Notes under the pieces: model-generated
The model's input: only the letters and a program-made list of their open reading frames with translations
Told to the model about the DNA's origin: nothing
The model's database searches: none
Shown: positions 8,082 through 17,002 of the stretch, one piece after another
Position numbering within the stretch: position 1 is the stretch's first letter
Layout of the letters: each line of letters opens with the position of its first letter
Source: JAJPHW01 sp963799065
GTDB lineage: Bacteria > Acidobacteriota > Terriglobia > Terriglobales > Acidobacteriaceae
Reading direction: 5' to 3'
NCBI GenBank assembly: GCA_963799065.1
Contig: CAWCVJ010000001.1
Location: forward strand, 1,054,001-1,118,000
Length of the DNA: 64,000 nt
Translations under genes and position numbers: made by a program

Positions 8082-9775
8082 GGTTTGGCGGTCGCTTCCC
8101 AGACAACTTTTCCGCCGACAAGGGTCTCGACCACTGTCACATCGCGAATTTTCTCTGGAGCAATCGAGAAAATATCGTCGCTCAGTAGAACGATGTCGGC
8201 CAATTTTCCCGGCGTGATCGAGCCTTTTTCCTTTTCCTGAAATTCTGCGTATGCCGATCCCATCGTGTAAGCCTCCACAGCTTCGGCGACGGTGAGCTTT
8301 TGTTCGGGGAACCATCCCCCGGGATTCCTGCCGTCGAGCGTAGCCCGTGTTACTGCGGCATAAATGCCGAGTAACGGGTTCAGCGGAGCGACGTCCCAAT
8401 CCGTGCCAAAGGCCAGCCGAACGCCATGGTCGAGGAACGTGCGAAAAGCATAGGTGCGGCTGGCGCGATCCTGGCCGATGCGCGCTTCAGCCCAGCGCCC
8501 ATCGTCGATGGCTTGATAAGGCTGCACGGAGGCTATGACATGCAACTGGGCGAAGCGGGCGAAGTCTTTTGCCGCCATGTGTTGAGCGTGCTCAATGCGA
8601 AGACGCCGGTCGGCCGGTCCGTGCGCTTGTTCGATCTCTTGATAAAGATCGAGAATCATCGAAATGCCGCGATCACCAATGGCGTGGGTGCAGATTTGCA
8701 ACCCGGCGGCATCAGCCTTCATCATGCGGTCTCGCATCAGCGAGAGCGGCTGCATAAGTTCCGAGAGCAATCCCGAATTTTTCGGCTCGTCGGTATAAGG
8801 GTCGAAGAAATATGCGGTGCGCGAACCGAGAGAGCCATCGGCGTACGCTTTCACGGCGCCGATGCGCAGAAAAGAATCGCCAAAAGCGCGCCGGACGCCG
8901 ACCTTCACCTGATCGTCCACTTCATCGATGAGCGGGGCGGCGTAGATTCGTGTGGTGAGCTCGCCGAGGTCGTCGAGTTCGGAGTAAACCGCGACATCGG
9001 CGTGGTTGGGATTCATGTGCTGGACGCTGGTGACGCCAAGGGAAGCGGCATAAGCCAGCGCACGCCGCGCGGCATGCAGGCGCTGCTCATGGGAGAGCGG
9101 CGGAATGACTTTCTCCACGAAACTTACGGCGGCGTCTTTTAGCGCCCCCGTCGGATTTCCGTGCCCATCGCGCACGATCACCCCGCCCGGCGGATCGGCG
9201 GTCTGAGCGGTTATGCCCGCGAGTTTCAATGCAAGCGAATTGGCGAGGGCCATGTGTCCGTCGTAGCGATAGACGAATACGGGATTGTCCGGGGTGACGG
9301 CGTCGATCATCTGGCGCGTTGGGAATTTTGCGGGAGTCCACTTGGTTTCGTCCCAATCGCCTTCTTTGATCCATTCGCCTTTAGGTAGGGTGCGCGCAAA
9401 TGCGGCGATGCGGCGAACGAATTCGTCTGCGCTGGTCGCATCGGTGAGCTGTACGCTGTCGAGCTGCTCGCCGCCGTCGACGAAGTGTACGTGGGCATCG
9501 TTGAATCCCGGGATCAGGCGTTTTCCGCCTGCATCGATGAGGTGAGTACCGGGTCCACGCCAAGCGTCGATTTCAGCGTTGGATCCCACGGCCACGATTC
9601 GGTCACGAAGTACGGCGACGGCTTGAGCCGCAGGAAGCGCGGGATCGACCGTCCAAATCTTGGCGTTGGTGACGATCAAGTCTGCAGCGGGCTTGGCTTG
9701 TGAAAACAAGCAGGGAAGTAGCCCGAGCAGGAAGAAAAACAGGACACAGCTTCTGACAATCTTTGCGCGGATCAA
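8078..9775 (-). CDS. Exported amidohydrolase, family 3 (YtcJ-like)
   Basis: About 566 residues. A TTG start at 9773-9775 gives a signal peptide (LIRAKIVRSCVLFFFLLG) and overlaps the nadK stop as TTGA; a GTG 12 bp upstream is an alternative and the frame remains open to 9865 inside nadK. The metal-dependent hydrolase fold is clear: GFNDAHVHFVDGG contributes the first metal histidines, ICTHAIGDRG and LRIEHAQHM later ones, and LAFGTDWDVAPLNPLLGIYAAVTR is the C-terminal active-site segment. The family hydrolyses amide bonds of diverse small molecules; the substrate is unknown. The pairing with nadK looks like simple operon packing. Confidence 0.87.
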   Translation of the reverse strand: MIRAKIVRSCVLFFFLLGLLPCLFSQAKPAADLIVTNAKIWTVDPALPAAQAVAVLRDRIVAVGSNAEIDAWRGPGTHLIDAGGKRLIPGFNDAHVHFVDGGEQLDSVQLTDATSADEFVRRIAAFARTLPKGEWIKEGDWDETKWTPAKFPTRQMIDAVTPDNPVFVYRYDGHMALANSLALKLAGITAQTADPPGGVIVRDGHGNPTGALKDAAVSFVEKVIPPLSHEQRLHAARRALAYAASLGVTSVQHMNPNHADVAVYSELDDLGELTTRIYAAPLIDEVDDQVKVGVRRAFGDSFLRIGAVKAYADGSLGSRTAYFFDPYTDEPKNSGLLSELMQPLSLMRDRMMKADAAGLQICTHAIGDRGISMILDLYQEIEQAHGPADRRLRIEHAQHMAAKDFARFAQLHVIASVQPYQAIDDGRWAEARIGQDRASRTYAFRTFLDHGVRLAFGTDWDVAPLNPLLGIYAAVTRATLDGRNPGGWFPEQKLTVAEAVEAYTMGSAYAEFQEKEKGSITPGKLADIVLLSDDIFSIAPEKIRDVTVVETLVGGKVVWEATAKP

Positions 9776-10638
9776 CGCTGTCCCCACTTCAGTTTTGTAC
9801 GCAGCACATCGAAAAAGCTGCCTTTGAAATGGAGCAGGCGAACCATGTCTTTCGATTTCCGGCATCGAATGATATCGCCGTCCAATGCGGGGATTCCGAT
9901 CTGACCGTCAATACTCAAATAAGCCGTGTCGTCGGTCTTCGCGACAATTTCGATTTCGGAAGTATCCTGCACAACGAGTGGCCGGTGGGTCAGCGAGTGT
10001 GCCGAAACAGGGGTGATGACGAAGGCCTCGACCCCGGGCATGAGAATCGGTCCTCCGGCGGCCAAAGAATAAGCAGTGGATCCCGTTGGAGTTGAAACGA
10101 TCAGGCTGTCCGCCTGGTAGCTGGAAACGAAAACTTGGTCGATATAAACATCGCAGTGGTTGAGGCGGGCAATCGTGCCCTTGCCGAGCACGATGTCATT
10201 CAGTGCATGGTGGCGGAAAACCGTTTCACCTTGCCGCATCACCTCGCACTCCAGCATCGAGCGCATATGCACTTCGCAGCGCCCCTGCTCCATGGCTTCC
10301 AGCGCTGGGTAAAGGTCTTCAAGGATCACTTCGGTCAGAAATCCCAGCGAGCCGAGGTTGATTCCCAGCAGTGGGATGCCCGCCTTGGCGACGGCGCGTC
10401 CGGCGGAAAGCAGCGTTCCGTCCCCTCCCAGCACGATCACGAAGCGCAAGTCGCGCAGGCCCATCTCTTCGCGAGAAAGTACTTCGCAACCGGGCGCGTA
10501 CGGCGCGGTCTCCGGATCCACGACAACAGAATAGCCGTGATTTCCCAGCCATTTGAGAAGTCCGGGCAAAATGGCCCCTACTTCAGGCTTCCTTGGCTTG
10601 GAGGCTATTCCTCCGACTTTAGGAATTTCGGTGTCCAT
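9772..10638 (-). CDS. nadK: NAD kinase
   Basis: 288-residue cytoplasmic enzyme phosphorylating NAD to NADP. The ATP/polyphosphate motif GGDGTLLSAGR is at residues 71-81, followed by LLGINLGSLGFLTE, the NAD-binding HALNDIVLGKG near residue 145 and the conserved TPTGSTAYSLAAGGPI. Length fits the bacterial family. The stop codon overlaps the start of the downstream amidohydrolase (TTGA), indicating an operon. The region upstream to the OmpA-like gene has a terminator, so nadK probably has its own promoter within about 120 bp. Confidence 0.97.
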   Translation of the reverse strand: MDTEIPKVGGIASKPRKPEVGAILPGLLKWLGNHGYSVVVDPETAPYAPGCEVLSREEMGLRDLRFVIVLGGDGTLLSAGRAVAKAGIPLLGINLGSLGFLTEVILEDLYPALEAMEQGRCEVHMRSMLECEVMRQGETVFRHHALNDIVLGKGTIARLNHCDVYIDQVFVSSYQADSLIVSTPTGSTAYSLAAGGPILMPGVEAFVITPVSAHSLTHRPLVVQDTSEIEIVAKTDDTAYLSIDGQIGIPALDGDIIRCRKSKDMVRLLHFKGSFFDVLRTKLKWGQR

Positions 10639-10714
10639 GAGTCCGCGAATATGGATTGTACCGAATATTCGAAGGATTCATCTTCCGAACCAAGAAAGTC
10701 TTCTGCAATAAGCA

Positions 10715-10742
10715 AAGGCGCCGGAGATTCCTCCAGCGCCTT
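10715..10742 (-). terminator. Probable intrinsic terminator after the OmpA-like gene
   Basis: A 12-bp stem (AAGGCGCTGGAG pairing with CTCCGGCGCCTT, one G-T wobble) with a GAAT loop lies about 20 bp past the stop of the minus-strand OmpA-like gene. The following minus-strand bases are T-rich (TTTGCTTATT). It separates that gene from nadK. Confidence 0.6.
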
Positions 10743-10761
10743 ATACGAATTCGTTACGGTA

Positions 10762-11688
10762 TTACTTCTGTGTAGTATCCGCGGGCGTTGTAGAACTCGA
10801 CGCGAGTTGCTCGAGATCGTTTTTCATCAGACTGATCTCGACGCGTCCGCCGCTGGTGCGCCTGGATTTCGCGGGTTCGTCTACGCTCGCGTTTGTCGAC
10901 GGAGCATTACCCAGGCCTACGACGAAGATGCGATAGACCGGTATTTCATGATTCAGTACGAGATAGCGAACCACTGAATCTGCCATCTTCTGAGAGGTGG
11001 CGATCGCGGCTTGTCCCTTACCCGACGCGAAGCCCTGAATTTCCACGATGTAGCCGCGTTGATCCTTGAGAGGTGTCGCCATTTCGTCGAGAGCGGCCTT
11101 CGCATTTGCGCTGAGGACGCTCTGTCCCGTCCGAAAACGGATTTCCGTCTGCGCCGACGGCTTGTATTGATCGATGTTTCCTACAACTTTTTCAACTCCG
11201 CTCAAGCGACTGTTAGCCTGCATGGCGCTCTGTTGCGCGGATTGGGCTTTGTTGCCCGCGTCGACCGCGTGTTGGTTGGCTTCGTCCGCTTTGGCGGACG
11301 CCAGTTGAATGCCCTGCTGGGCTCGCGCGTCGACATCCTTAATTGCTTTTGAATTACCCGCCGTCAGTTCGTCCAACTCGTTGACGCGATCGCGAATGGG
11401 GCCGGTTTGGCGTTGAACGTATTTCTTTCGCGCGAATGGGTTGATCTTGCCCCAGAAACCCTCATGGGCCTCGGCTTGGAGTGGCTGCTTGCCACTCGCG
11501 CCAACCGCGCTCTGATCGGTCGAGGTCGCAGAGGGCGTATTCGGCGTTGTACTAGAATTCGAAGCTTGCAAAGCTGTGCTCTGGGAATCGGCGGTGGGCT
11601 GGGTGGGGGATGTTTGCGAATCTTGCGCGAAAACTGGAGCCACTAAAAACGCGCCCAGTGCCACTTGAAGTAAAAATCGTTTATTCAT
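10762..11688 (-). CDS. OmpA-family cell-envelope protein
   Basis: 308-residue exported protein. Residues 1-21 are a signal peptide ending in VFAQ; a Ser/Thr/Gln-rich linker follows to about residue 80; residues about 95-170 are heptad-rich with many Ala, Gln and Lys (NELDELTAGNSKAIKDVDA), suggesting a coiled coil; residues 180-290 are an OmpA-like peptidoglycan-binding domain with the expected VEIQGFAS, LAxxRA-like SQKMADSVVRYL and GGRVEISLM motifs. A strong ribosome site (GGAGGAAGG) precedes the ATG. It probably tethers the outer envelope to peptidoglycan. The coiled-coil plus OmpA layout is seen in Lpp-like/OmpA fusion proteins of this phylum. Confidence 0.82.
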   Translation of the reverse strand: MNKRFLLQVALGAFLVAPVFAQDSQTSPTQPTADSQSTALQASNSSTTPNTPSATSTDQSAVGASGKQPLQAEAHEGFWGKINPFARKKYVQRQTGPIRDRVNELDELTAGNSKAIKDVDARAQQGIQLASAKADEANQHAVDAGNKAQSAQQSAMQANSRLSGVEKVVGNIDQYKPSAQTEIRFRTGQSVLSANAKAALDEMATPLKDQRGYIVEIQGFASGKGQAAIATSQKMADSVVRYLVLNHEIPVYRIFVVGLGNAPSTNASVDEPAKSRRTSGGRVEISLMKNDLEQLASSSTTPADTTQK

Positions 11689-11944
11689 GTCTTGCCTTCC
11701 TCCGAAACGAATTTATAGTCTCTCGAAATTCGGGCCTTACTTATTCTAAGTGAGTTCAGCCCGGGTTTCGCGTCCAACATGCCCTACTGGCCACTTAGTT
11801 GGTCGTCTTTCTTAGTACAACTTGGATGCCAAACTAGGCACTTGCGTAAGTACCATTGTTATTAATTACTTGGAGCTTTGGGGTGACCCCGGATTCGGTA
11901 TAAACTGCAGTCTCGCGAGTAATTCTAGGCATGGCGAGTGCAGA

Positions 11945-13069
11945 CTACGAAGCGCTGGAGCCTAGATGCCGCTCGTGTTGTTGGAAGATGTAGTTATCCG
12001 TCATGCCTGCAATGTAGTCGCAGATGACTCGTGGCAGCGGCTCCCCCTCCGCTTTTTCCTGGTAGGGCGCGGGCAGCAGTTCGGGGTTTTTCATCCAAAG
12101 AACAAACAGCTCGCCGATGATGCGCTCCGCCTCCACTTTTTCGGCTGAAAGAGTCTCGCTAAAATAGACGTTTTTGTTTAGAAAATCTTTCAACTGGCGG
12201 CGCTCCTTTTCGACCTTTGCGCTCAGTTGCGGGAAAAGGACTGGACTACGGCGTACCTCTTCCAAGCTGTGGACGTCAGCCTTCCATATCGCGGCTTGCG
12301 TGGTTTGGATGAGGTCGCTGGCAAAACGATCCAATACGCGCCGCAATACCTCATTGAATTGCAGTTTCTCCGTCGCACCCGGATAGAGCTTTTCCACCTC
12401 GACGACGAACTCGCGAAACAGCGGTACTTCCGCCAGAATCTGTTCGAACGAAAGTAAGTGAGCTTCATAGCCGTCGTCCAGATCGGCGGTGACGTAGGCA
12501 AGCTCGTCGGCCAGGTCGATTAACTGGGCCTCGATTGGAGGATTCTGGTCGAGCATGTACTCCGCAAGTTGAGGAAACTCCGTGGAGGCGTATTGCCTTG
12601 AATGTTTGATGATGCCTTCTCGCACTTCAAAGGTCAGATTGAGTCCGCGAAAAGATGCGTAGCGCATCTCGAAATCCTCCACGATGCGCAGAGCGTGTAA
12701 ATTATGGTCGAAGAATAGGCCGTGCTTTTGCATCTCGATGTTAAGTGCTTTTTCGCCGGCATGACCGAACGGAGGATGCCCGATGTCATGGACCAGCGCC
12801 AGAGCCTCGACCAGATCTACGTTCAGGCCAAGTTGCCCGGCCACGGTGCGGGCGATCTGTGCGACTTCGATCGTGTGGGTGAGCCGATTGCGGAAATGAT
12901 CGGAGTAGCGCCGGGTGAAAACTTGAGTCTTGGCCTCCAGGCGTCGAAAGGCACGGGCATGAATGATGCGGTCGCGATCCCGCTGGAATGCGTTGCGGTA
13001 AGCGTGAGAAAGCTCGGGATGGCGCCTGCCACGCGAATCTTCGACTCTGAGGGCGTAGTCGGCGAGCAT
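11945..13069 (-). CDS. dgt: Deoxyguanosinetriphosphate triphosphohydrolase-like HD protein
   Basis: 374-residue HD-domain enzyme that removes triphosphate from dNTPs. Metal ligands are visible in RNRLTHTIEVAQIAR, LVHDIGHPPFGHAGE (the HD pair) and LIDLADELAYVTADLDD. The N-terminal RRLEAKTQVF and the C-terminal ICDYIAGMTDNY are conserved across bacterial dGTPase-like proteins. The length matches the shorter, regulatory-loop-free type rather than the 505-residue enterobacterial enzyme. It ends 256 bp before the OmpA-like gene; the gap contains no gene I can recognise. The upstream TPR gene ends 32 bp away on the same strand. Confidence 0.93.
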   Translation of the reverse strand: MLADYALRVEDSRGRRHPELSHAYRNAFQRDRDRIIHARAFRRLEAKTQVFTRRYSDHFRNRLTHTIEVAQIARTVAGQLGLNVDLVEALALVHDIGHPPFGHAGEKALNIEMQKHGLFFDHNLHALRIVEDFEMRYASFRGLNLTFEVREGIIKHSRQYASTEFPQLAEYMLDQNPPIEAQLIDLADELAYVTADLDDGYEAHLLSFEQILAEVPLFREFVVEVEKLYPGATEKLQFNEVLRRVLDRFASDLIQTTQAAIWKADVHSLEEVRRSPVLFPQLSAKVEKERRQLKDFLNKNVYFSETLSAEKVEAERIIGELFVLWMKNPELLPAPYQEKAEGEPLPRVICDYIAGMTDNYIFQQHERHLGSSAS

Positions 13070-13101
13070 GGCTGGAGTGTAGCAAAAGCAGTCCGCTAAG
13101 C

Positions 13102-15195
13102 CTACTTCTGTGGTTCTTCCTTGGCTAGCCTAACCTTTGCCGATTCCAGTTTCTTTTGCACCTGCGCCAGATCGTCGGTATCGACTTCCGGGCCGACCGT
13201 CTTGTTCCATTCTTCTACGGAGCGTTCCCAGTGCATGACTGCCAACTTTAGTTTGCCAGTCTTCTGATAGAGATCGCCGAGGTGTTCCTGCACCGTCGGA
13301 TCGCCGCCCATCCGTTGGGAAGCTTTTGTCAGGTTGTCGTCCGCGAGTTCGTATTTACCCAGCTTGAAGTAGGCCCATCCCAGAGAGTCGAGGAAGGCGC
13401 CATTGGCCGGATCGAGGTCGACCGCTTTCTTGATCAACGTCAGCGCCTCATCGAGCTTCACACCGCGATCTGCAAGCATGTATCCGAGATAATTAAGTGC
13501 GACAGTATTCTGAGGGTCGCTGGCTAGCACTTTGCGGAACGATGCTTCCGCTTCGTCGTATTTCTTTTCTCGCTCATAGGTCGACCCCCGCAGAAACTCG
13601 ACATACTCTTTGTCTTCTGGCTTGGGCGAAAGATCGCTGGCGTGATTGAGCGCATCTTCAGCTTCGGGCCAGCGCTTCAGGCGCGTATACATCTGCGCCA
13701 AATTGATGTACACCTCGCGATCCTCGGGCGTGCCTTTCAGCATTGTCTTGACCTGTGAGATGCCCTGGTCCGGCTGCCCCATGTCGGCGAGTTGTGCGGC
13801 ATAGACCATCTTCAAACCCCGGTCGTTCGGCAACTTGATGGTGGCTTCTTTGGCCACTTCAGTGGCCTGTCCCCATTGCTTGGCCTCGCGATAGGTATCG
13901 ATGAGCTGCTGGTAGCCGCGTTCGGCGTTGTCGTCGCCGAGAGTCAGCATTTTTCGGAAGGTTTCAATTGCCTGGGGAGTTTGCTGGTTGTCGCGATAGA
14001 CGGTACCGAGACGTTCGAGGAATACAGCGCGGTTATTCTCTTCGCTCTGGCTGTAGGTTCCGTCCGCCTTCTCGGTTTTCTTGATCAGGTCCAGCAGCAC
14101 TGGGATCGCATCGTCATACCGGCCTTGCGCCTGATAGACGGCGGCGATGTTGTAGGGGACTTCCATCGAGTCCTGGACCATGCTCTCCGCCTTCTTCAAA
14201 TCTTCCAGCGCGAGATCAAACTTTCCCTCCCGGCGGTAGATCTCAGCCATGCGGACGTAGGTCTGAGCGTCCTCGGGATTGGCGTCGGCGATGATTTTGT
14301 ATTGCTCGAGCGCGGCATCGGTCTGGCCATCGTTCATCAGGTTCTCAGCCAGCCCGCGTATGGCGTCGAGATTATCGTGATCAAGTTCCGTCGCCTTTCG
14401 GTAGGCCTTAACGGCCTCTTTGTATTGCTTTTGCTGCTCGTAGGTGTAGCCGAGCGTGGCGTAGAGCTTGGCGGATTTTGCGGCGTCCGGGACCGCGCTT
14501 AGAGTTTGCAGGGCGCGCGTCGTATCGCCTTCTTCGCTGTACAGCAAGGCCAGCGTAGTGACCGCCTCTTCGGAATCCGGCTGCAGCTTGACGGCGGTTT
14601 TGAACTCGCCTTCGGCCTTCTGCAAGTCATTGTTCAAGCGATAGAGTCGGCCCAGCAACAGGTGATCGTCGACGTTATCCGGCTCGAGCTTGAGGATTTC
14701 CTGATATTGCTCGATGGCGAGATTCAGAACATTCTCGGAAGTCCCGCCGGATTGCACATCGCCCAGCGATTTGAGGTAAATGTGAGCCAGCAGTTTGTGC
14801 GCTTCGAGATTGTTAGGGTCGCGCTTGATGATGTCCTGAGCTTCGACGACGGCGTCGCGAATGCGTCCCGTCTTGGCGTAGAGTTCGGCGAGACCTGAAG
14901 TCAAGAACTCGGATGAAGGATCGGCTTCGATGGCGAGACGGTATTCTTCGATCGCCTTTGTTGCCAGGTCGCTGCGCCCGTAGACGGTCACTTGCTCTTC
15001 GTACATGTGAGCCAAAGCATAGTGGTAGTAAGACGAAGCTTTGTCGGCTTTGCGTGCAGCCGCGGCCTTCGCCACCGCTGCCGGGGTATCCTTCTCACTC
15101 GGCGTAGACAAAGCCGGAGCCGGGGTGGGGGTTTGCAGAGCGAACATCTGGGCGCTAATGACAAGCGCAGGGACTATGGTGTGAATTCTCTTCAT
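13102..15195 (-). CDS. Secreted tetratricopeptide-repeat protein
   Basis: 697 residues. The first 20 residues form a signal peptide (MKRIHTIVPALVISAQMFAL), then a Pro/Ala-rich stretch, then TPR units running almost continuously from residue 50 to about 665. Individual units are clear from the repeated W/L-G-Y-A-F-P pattern, for example YATLGYTYEQQKQYKEAVKA, VALNYLGYMLADRGVKLDEA and LDSLGWAYFKLGKYELADDN. Counting spacing suggests around fourteen repeats. Such proteins act as periplasmic or outer-membrane scaffolds; no catalytic domain is visible. It lies between purH and dgt on the same strand but with a 187-bp gap from purH, so it is probably expressed separately from it. Confidence 0.88.
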   Translation of the reverse strand: MKRIHTIVPALVISAQMFALQTPTPAPALSTPSEKDTPAAVAKAAAARKADKASSYYHYALAHMYEEQVTVYGRSDLATKAIEEYRLAIEADPSSEFLTSGLAELYAKTGRIRDAVVEAQDIIKRDPNNLEAHKLLAHIYLKSLGDVQSGGTSENVLNLAIEQYQEILKLEPDNVDDHLLLGRLYRLNNDLQKAEGEFKTAVKLQPDSEEAVTTLALLYSEEGDTTRALQTLSAVPDAAKSAKLYATLGYTYEQQKQYKEAVKAYRKATELDHDNLDAIRGLAENLMNDGQTDAALEQYKIIADANPEDAQTYVRMAEIYRREGKFDLALEDLKKAESMVQDSMEVPYNIAAVYQAQGRYDDAIPVLLDLIKKTEKADGTYSQSEENNRAVFLERLGTVYRDNQQTPQAIETFRKMLTLGDDNAERGYQQLIDTYREAKQWGQATEVAKEATIKLPNDRGLKMVYAAQLADMGQPDQGISQVKTMLKGTPEDREVYINLAQMYTRLKRWPEAEDALNHASDLSPKPEDKEYVEFLRGSTYEREKKYDEAEASFRKVLASDPQNTVALNYLGYMLADRGVKLDEALTLIKKAVDLDPANGAFLDSLGWAYFKLGKYELADDNLTKASQRMGGDPTVQEHLGDLYQKTGKLKLAVMHWERSVEEWNKTVGPEVDTDDLAQVQKKLESAKVRLAKEEPQK

Positions 15196-15382
15196 CGAAA
15201 CCTTCGTGTAATTTACTGAATTATCGCGAGCCTAAGATATCCGCTTAGATGTCCGAGCTTACCTGCTGGGTGCTTGAAGTATTGTAAACCCACGTCGTTG
15301 TGATTCGACGCGGTGGACGAAGTTGCGGTGGTGCCGAATTTAACCGGAAGTACAGCGACTTGCGGCGGGCCAACTCAAGCGT

Positions 15383-16933
15383 TTAGTGGCGGAAATGGCG
15401 CACCCCGGTGACGATCATGGCCAGATTCAGTCGGTTCGCGGCCTCGATGACCTCGTTATCGCGGACCGATCCGCCCGGCTGAATGATCGCGGTTGCGCCT
15501 GCCTTGGCAATTTCCTCCACGCCGTCGGGAAAGGGAAAGAAGGCGTCGGACGCGGCTACCGTCCCCTGCATGGGCAGCACGGCTTTCGCGGCGCCGATGC
15601 GAGCGGAGTCGATGCGGCTCATTTGCCCCGCGCCGACGCCCACAGTCTGTCCGTCGCGAGCGTAAAGGATGGCATTCGACTTGACGTGCTTGCAGACCTT
15701 CCATGCGAAAAGCAGCGCGCGCTTTTCTTCGGGAGTGGGTTCCCGCTTGGTGACGACTTTCAGGTCGGATTCGGTGAGCAGGCGTAGGTCTGAGTCCTGT
15801 ACCAGCAATCCGCCGGAAACTTTCTTCAGTACCCATTTTTCTTCCAATTTGGCGATCTCAACGAGGCGGAGATTTTTCTTGGCGGCGAACTTTGCTTTTG
15901 CCGCCTCGGTGAAGCTGGGAGCAGCCACGACTTCGGTGAAAAGTTTGGCGATTTCTTCGGCGGCTGCTTCGTCCACTTCGCGATTGACTCCGATGACCCC
16001 GCCGAAGGCCGACACGGGATCGGTTTCGAGCGCCTTCAAATACGCTTCCTTGAGGGTTTTTCCAGTCGCGGCGCCGCATGGGTTGGTGTGCTTGATGATG
16101 GCGCAGGCCGTCTCGTCGAACTCTTGGGCAAGATCCCACGCAGCCTGAAGATCGACGATGTTGTTGTAGGACAACTCTTTGCCCTGCAATTGGCGCGCGT
16201 TGGCTACGCCGCCGAATGAGCCGTCGGTGTACACGGCCGCGTTTTGGTGCGGATTCTCTCCGTAACGGAGATCGGCCAGCTTTTGGAACGAGAGCCTAAG
16301 CGTTGCCGGGAACCCTGTGGATCGTGCCAGGACTGCGCTGGGGTGCAGATGCTCGAGTGTGGAGGCTATGCCCGACTCATACGCGGCGGTTGTGGCGAAC
16401 GCTTTTTGCGCGAGACGCCATTTGGTTTCGAGCGAGAGAGTCCCGCCGTTCTGCGCCATTTCGTTGGCGATAGCGTCGTAGTCCGCAGGCGACGTAACTA
16501 CGGCGACGTCGCGGAAGTTCTTGGCGGCGGAACGAATCATCGACGGCCCGCCAATATCGATGTTCTCGATGATCTCGTCGAAATGCACGCCGGGCTTGGC
16601 CGCGGTCTGCTCGAAGGCGTACAGATTGACGACGACCATGTCGATCGGCAGAATGCCGTGTGCGGCGACGGCGTCCCGGTGGGACGCGTCCTCGCGGCGA
16701 TGCAGAATTCCGCCATGCACTTTGGGATGCAGCGTCTTCACCCGTCCGTCAAGCATTTCGGGGAAGCCGGTGAGATCGGAAATGTCTTTCACTGCAATGC
16801 CGGAATCGCGCAGCAGTTTGGCCGTGCCTCCAGTGGAGATCAATTCGACGCCCAATTGCGCGAGCTTTTGGGCGAAGGCGGCGAGGCCGCTCTTATCCGT
16901 GACACTTAAAATGGCGCGTTGAATTCCCGACAT
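15383..16933 (-). CDS. purH: Bifunctional AICAR formyltransferase/IMP cyclohydrolase
   Basis: Catalyses the last two steps of de novo IMP synthesis. The N-terminal MGS-like IMP cyclohydrolase domain starts at residue 5 (RAILSVTDKSGL) with ELISTGGTAKLL and the signature LDGRVKTLHPKVHGGIL. The AICAR transformylase domain carries LRYGENPHQNAA, the catalytic Lys-His in AIIKHTNPCGAA, and the C-terminal SDAFFPFPDGVE and AIIQPGGSVRD. Length of 516 is normal. It starts with a clear ATG and stands between intergenic gaps on both sides. Confidence 0.97.
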   Translation of the reverse strand: MSGIQRAILSVTDKSGLAAFAQKLAQLGVELISTGGTAKLLRDSGIAVKDISDLTGFPEMLDGRVKTLHPKVHGGILHRREDASHRDAVAAHGILPIDMVVVNLYAFEQTAAKPGVHFDEIIENIDIGGPSMIRSAAKNFRDVAVVTSPADYDAIANEMAQNGGTLSLETKWRLAQKAFATTAAYESGIASTLEHLHPSAVLARSTGFPATLRLSFQKLADLRYGENPHQNAAVYTDGSFGGVANARQLQGKELSYNNIVDLQAAWDLAQEFDETACAIIKHTNPCGAATGKTLKEAYLKALETDPVSAFGGVIGVNREVDEAAAEEIAKLFTEVVAAPSFTEAAKAKFAAKKNLRLVEIAKLEEKWVLKKVSGGLLVQDSDLRLLTESDLKVVTKREPTPEEKRALLFAWKVCKHVKSNAILYARDGQTVGVGAGQMSRIDSARIGAAKAVLPMQGTVAASDAFFPFPDGVEEIAKAGATAIIQPGGSVRDNEVIEAANRLNLAMIVTGVRHFRH

Positions 16934-17002
16934 GAAGGCTCCCCATTGCGATAAGTGGAATGGAGAAGTTTATCAGGATGCGCGTAGTCGTCGGAGATAT
17001 CG

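Noticed and set aside
9776..9865. N-terminal extension of the amidohydrolase into nadK
   Set aside because: The added residues overlap nadK in another frame and precede a normal signal peptide.
13282..14898. Long plus-strand ORFs opposite the TPR gene
   Set aside because: They are antisense shadows of a high-GC coding gene, without start signals or known domains.
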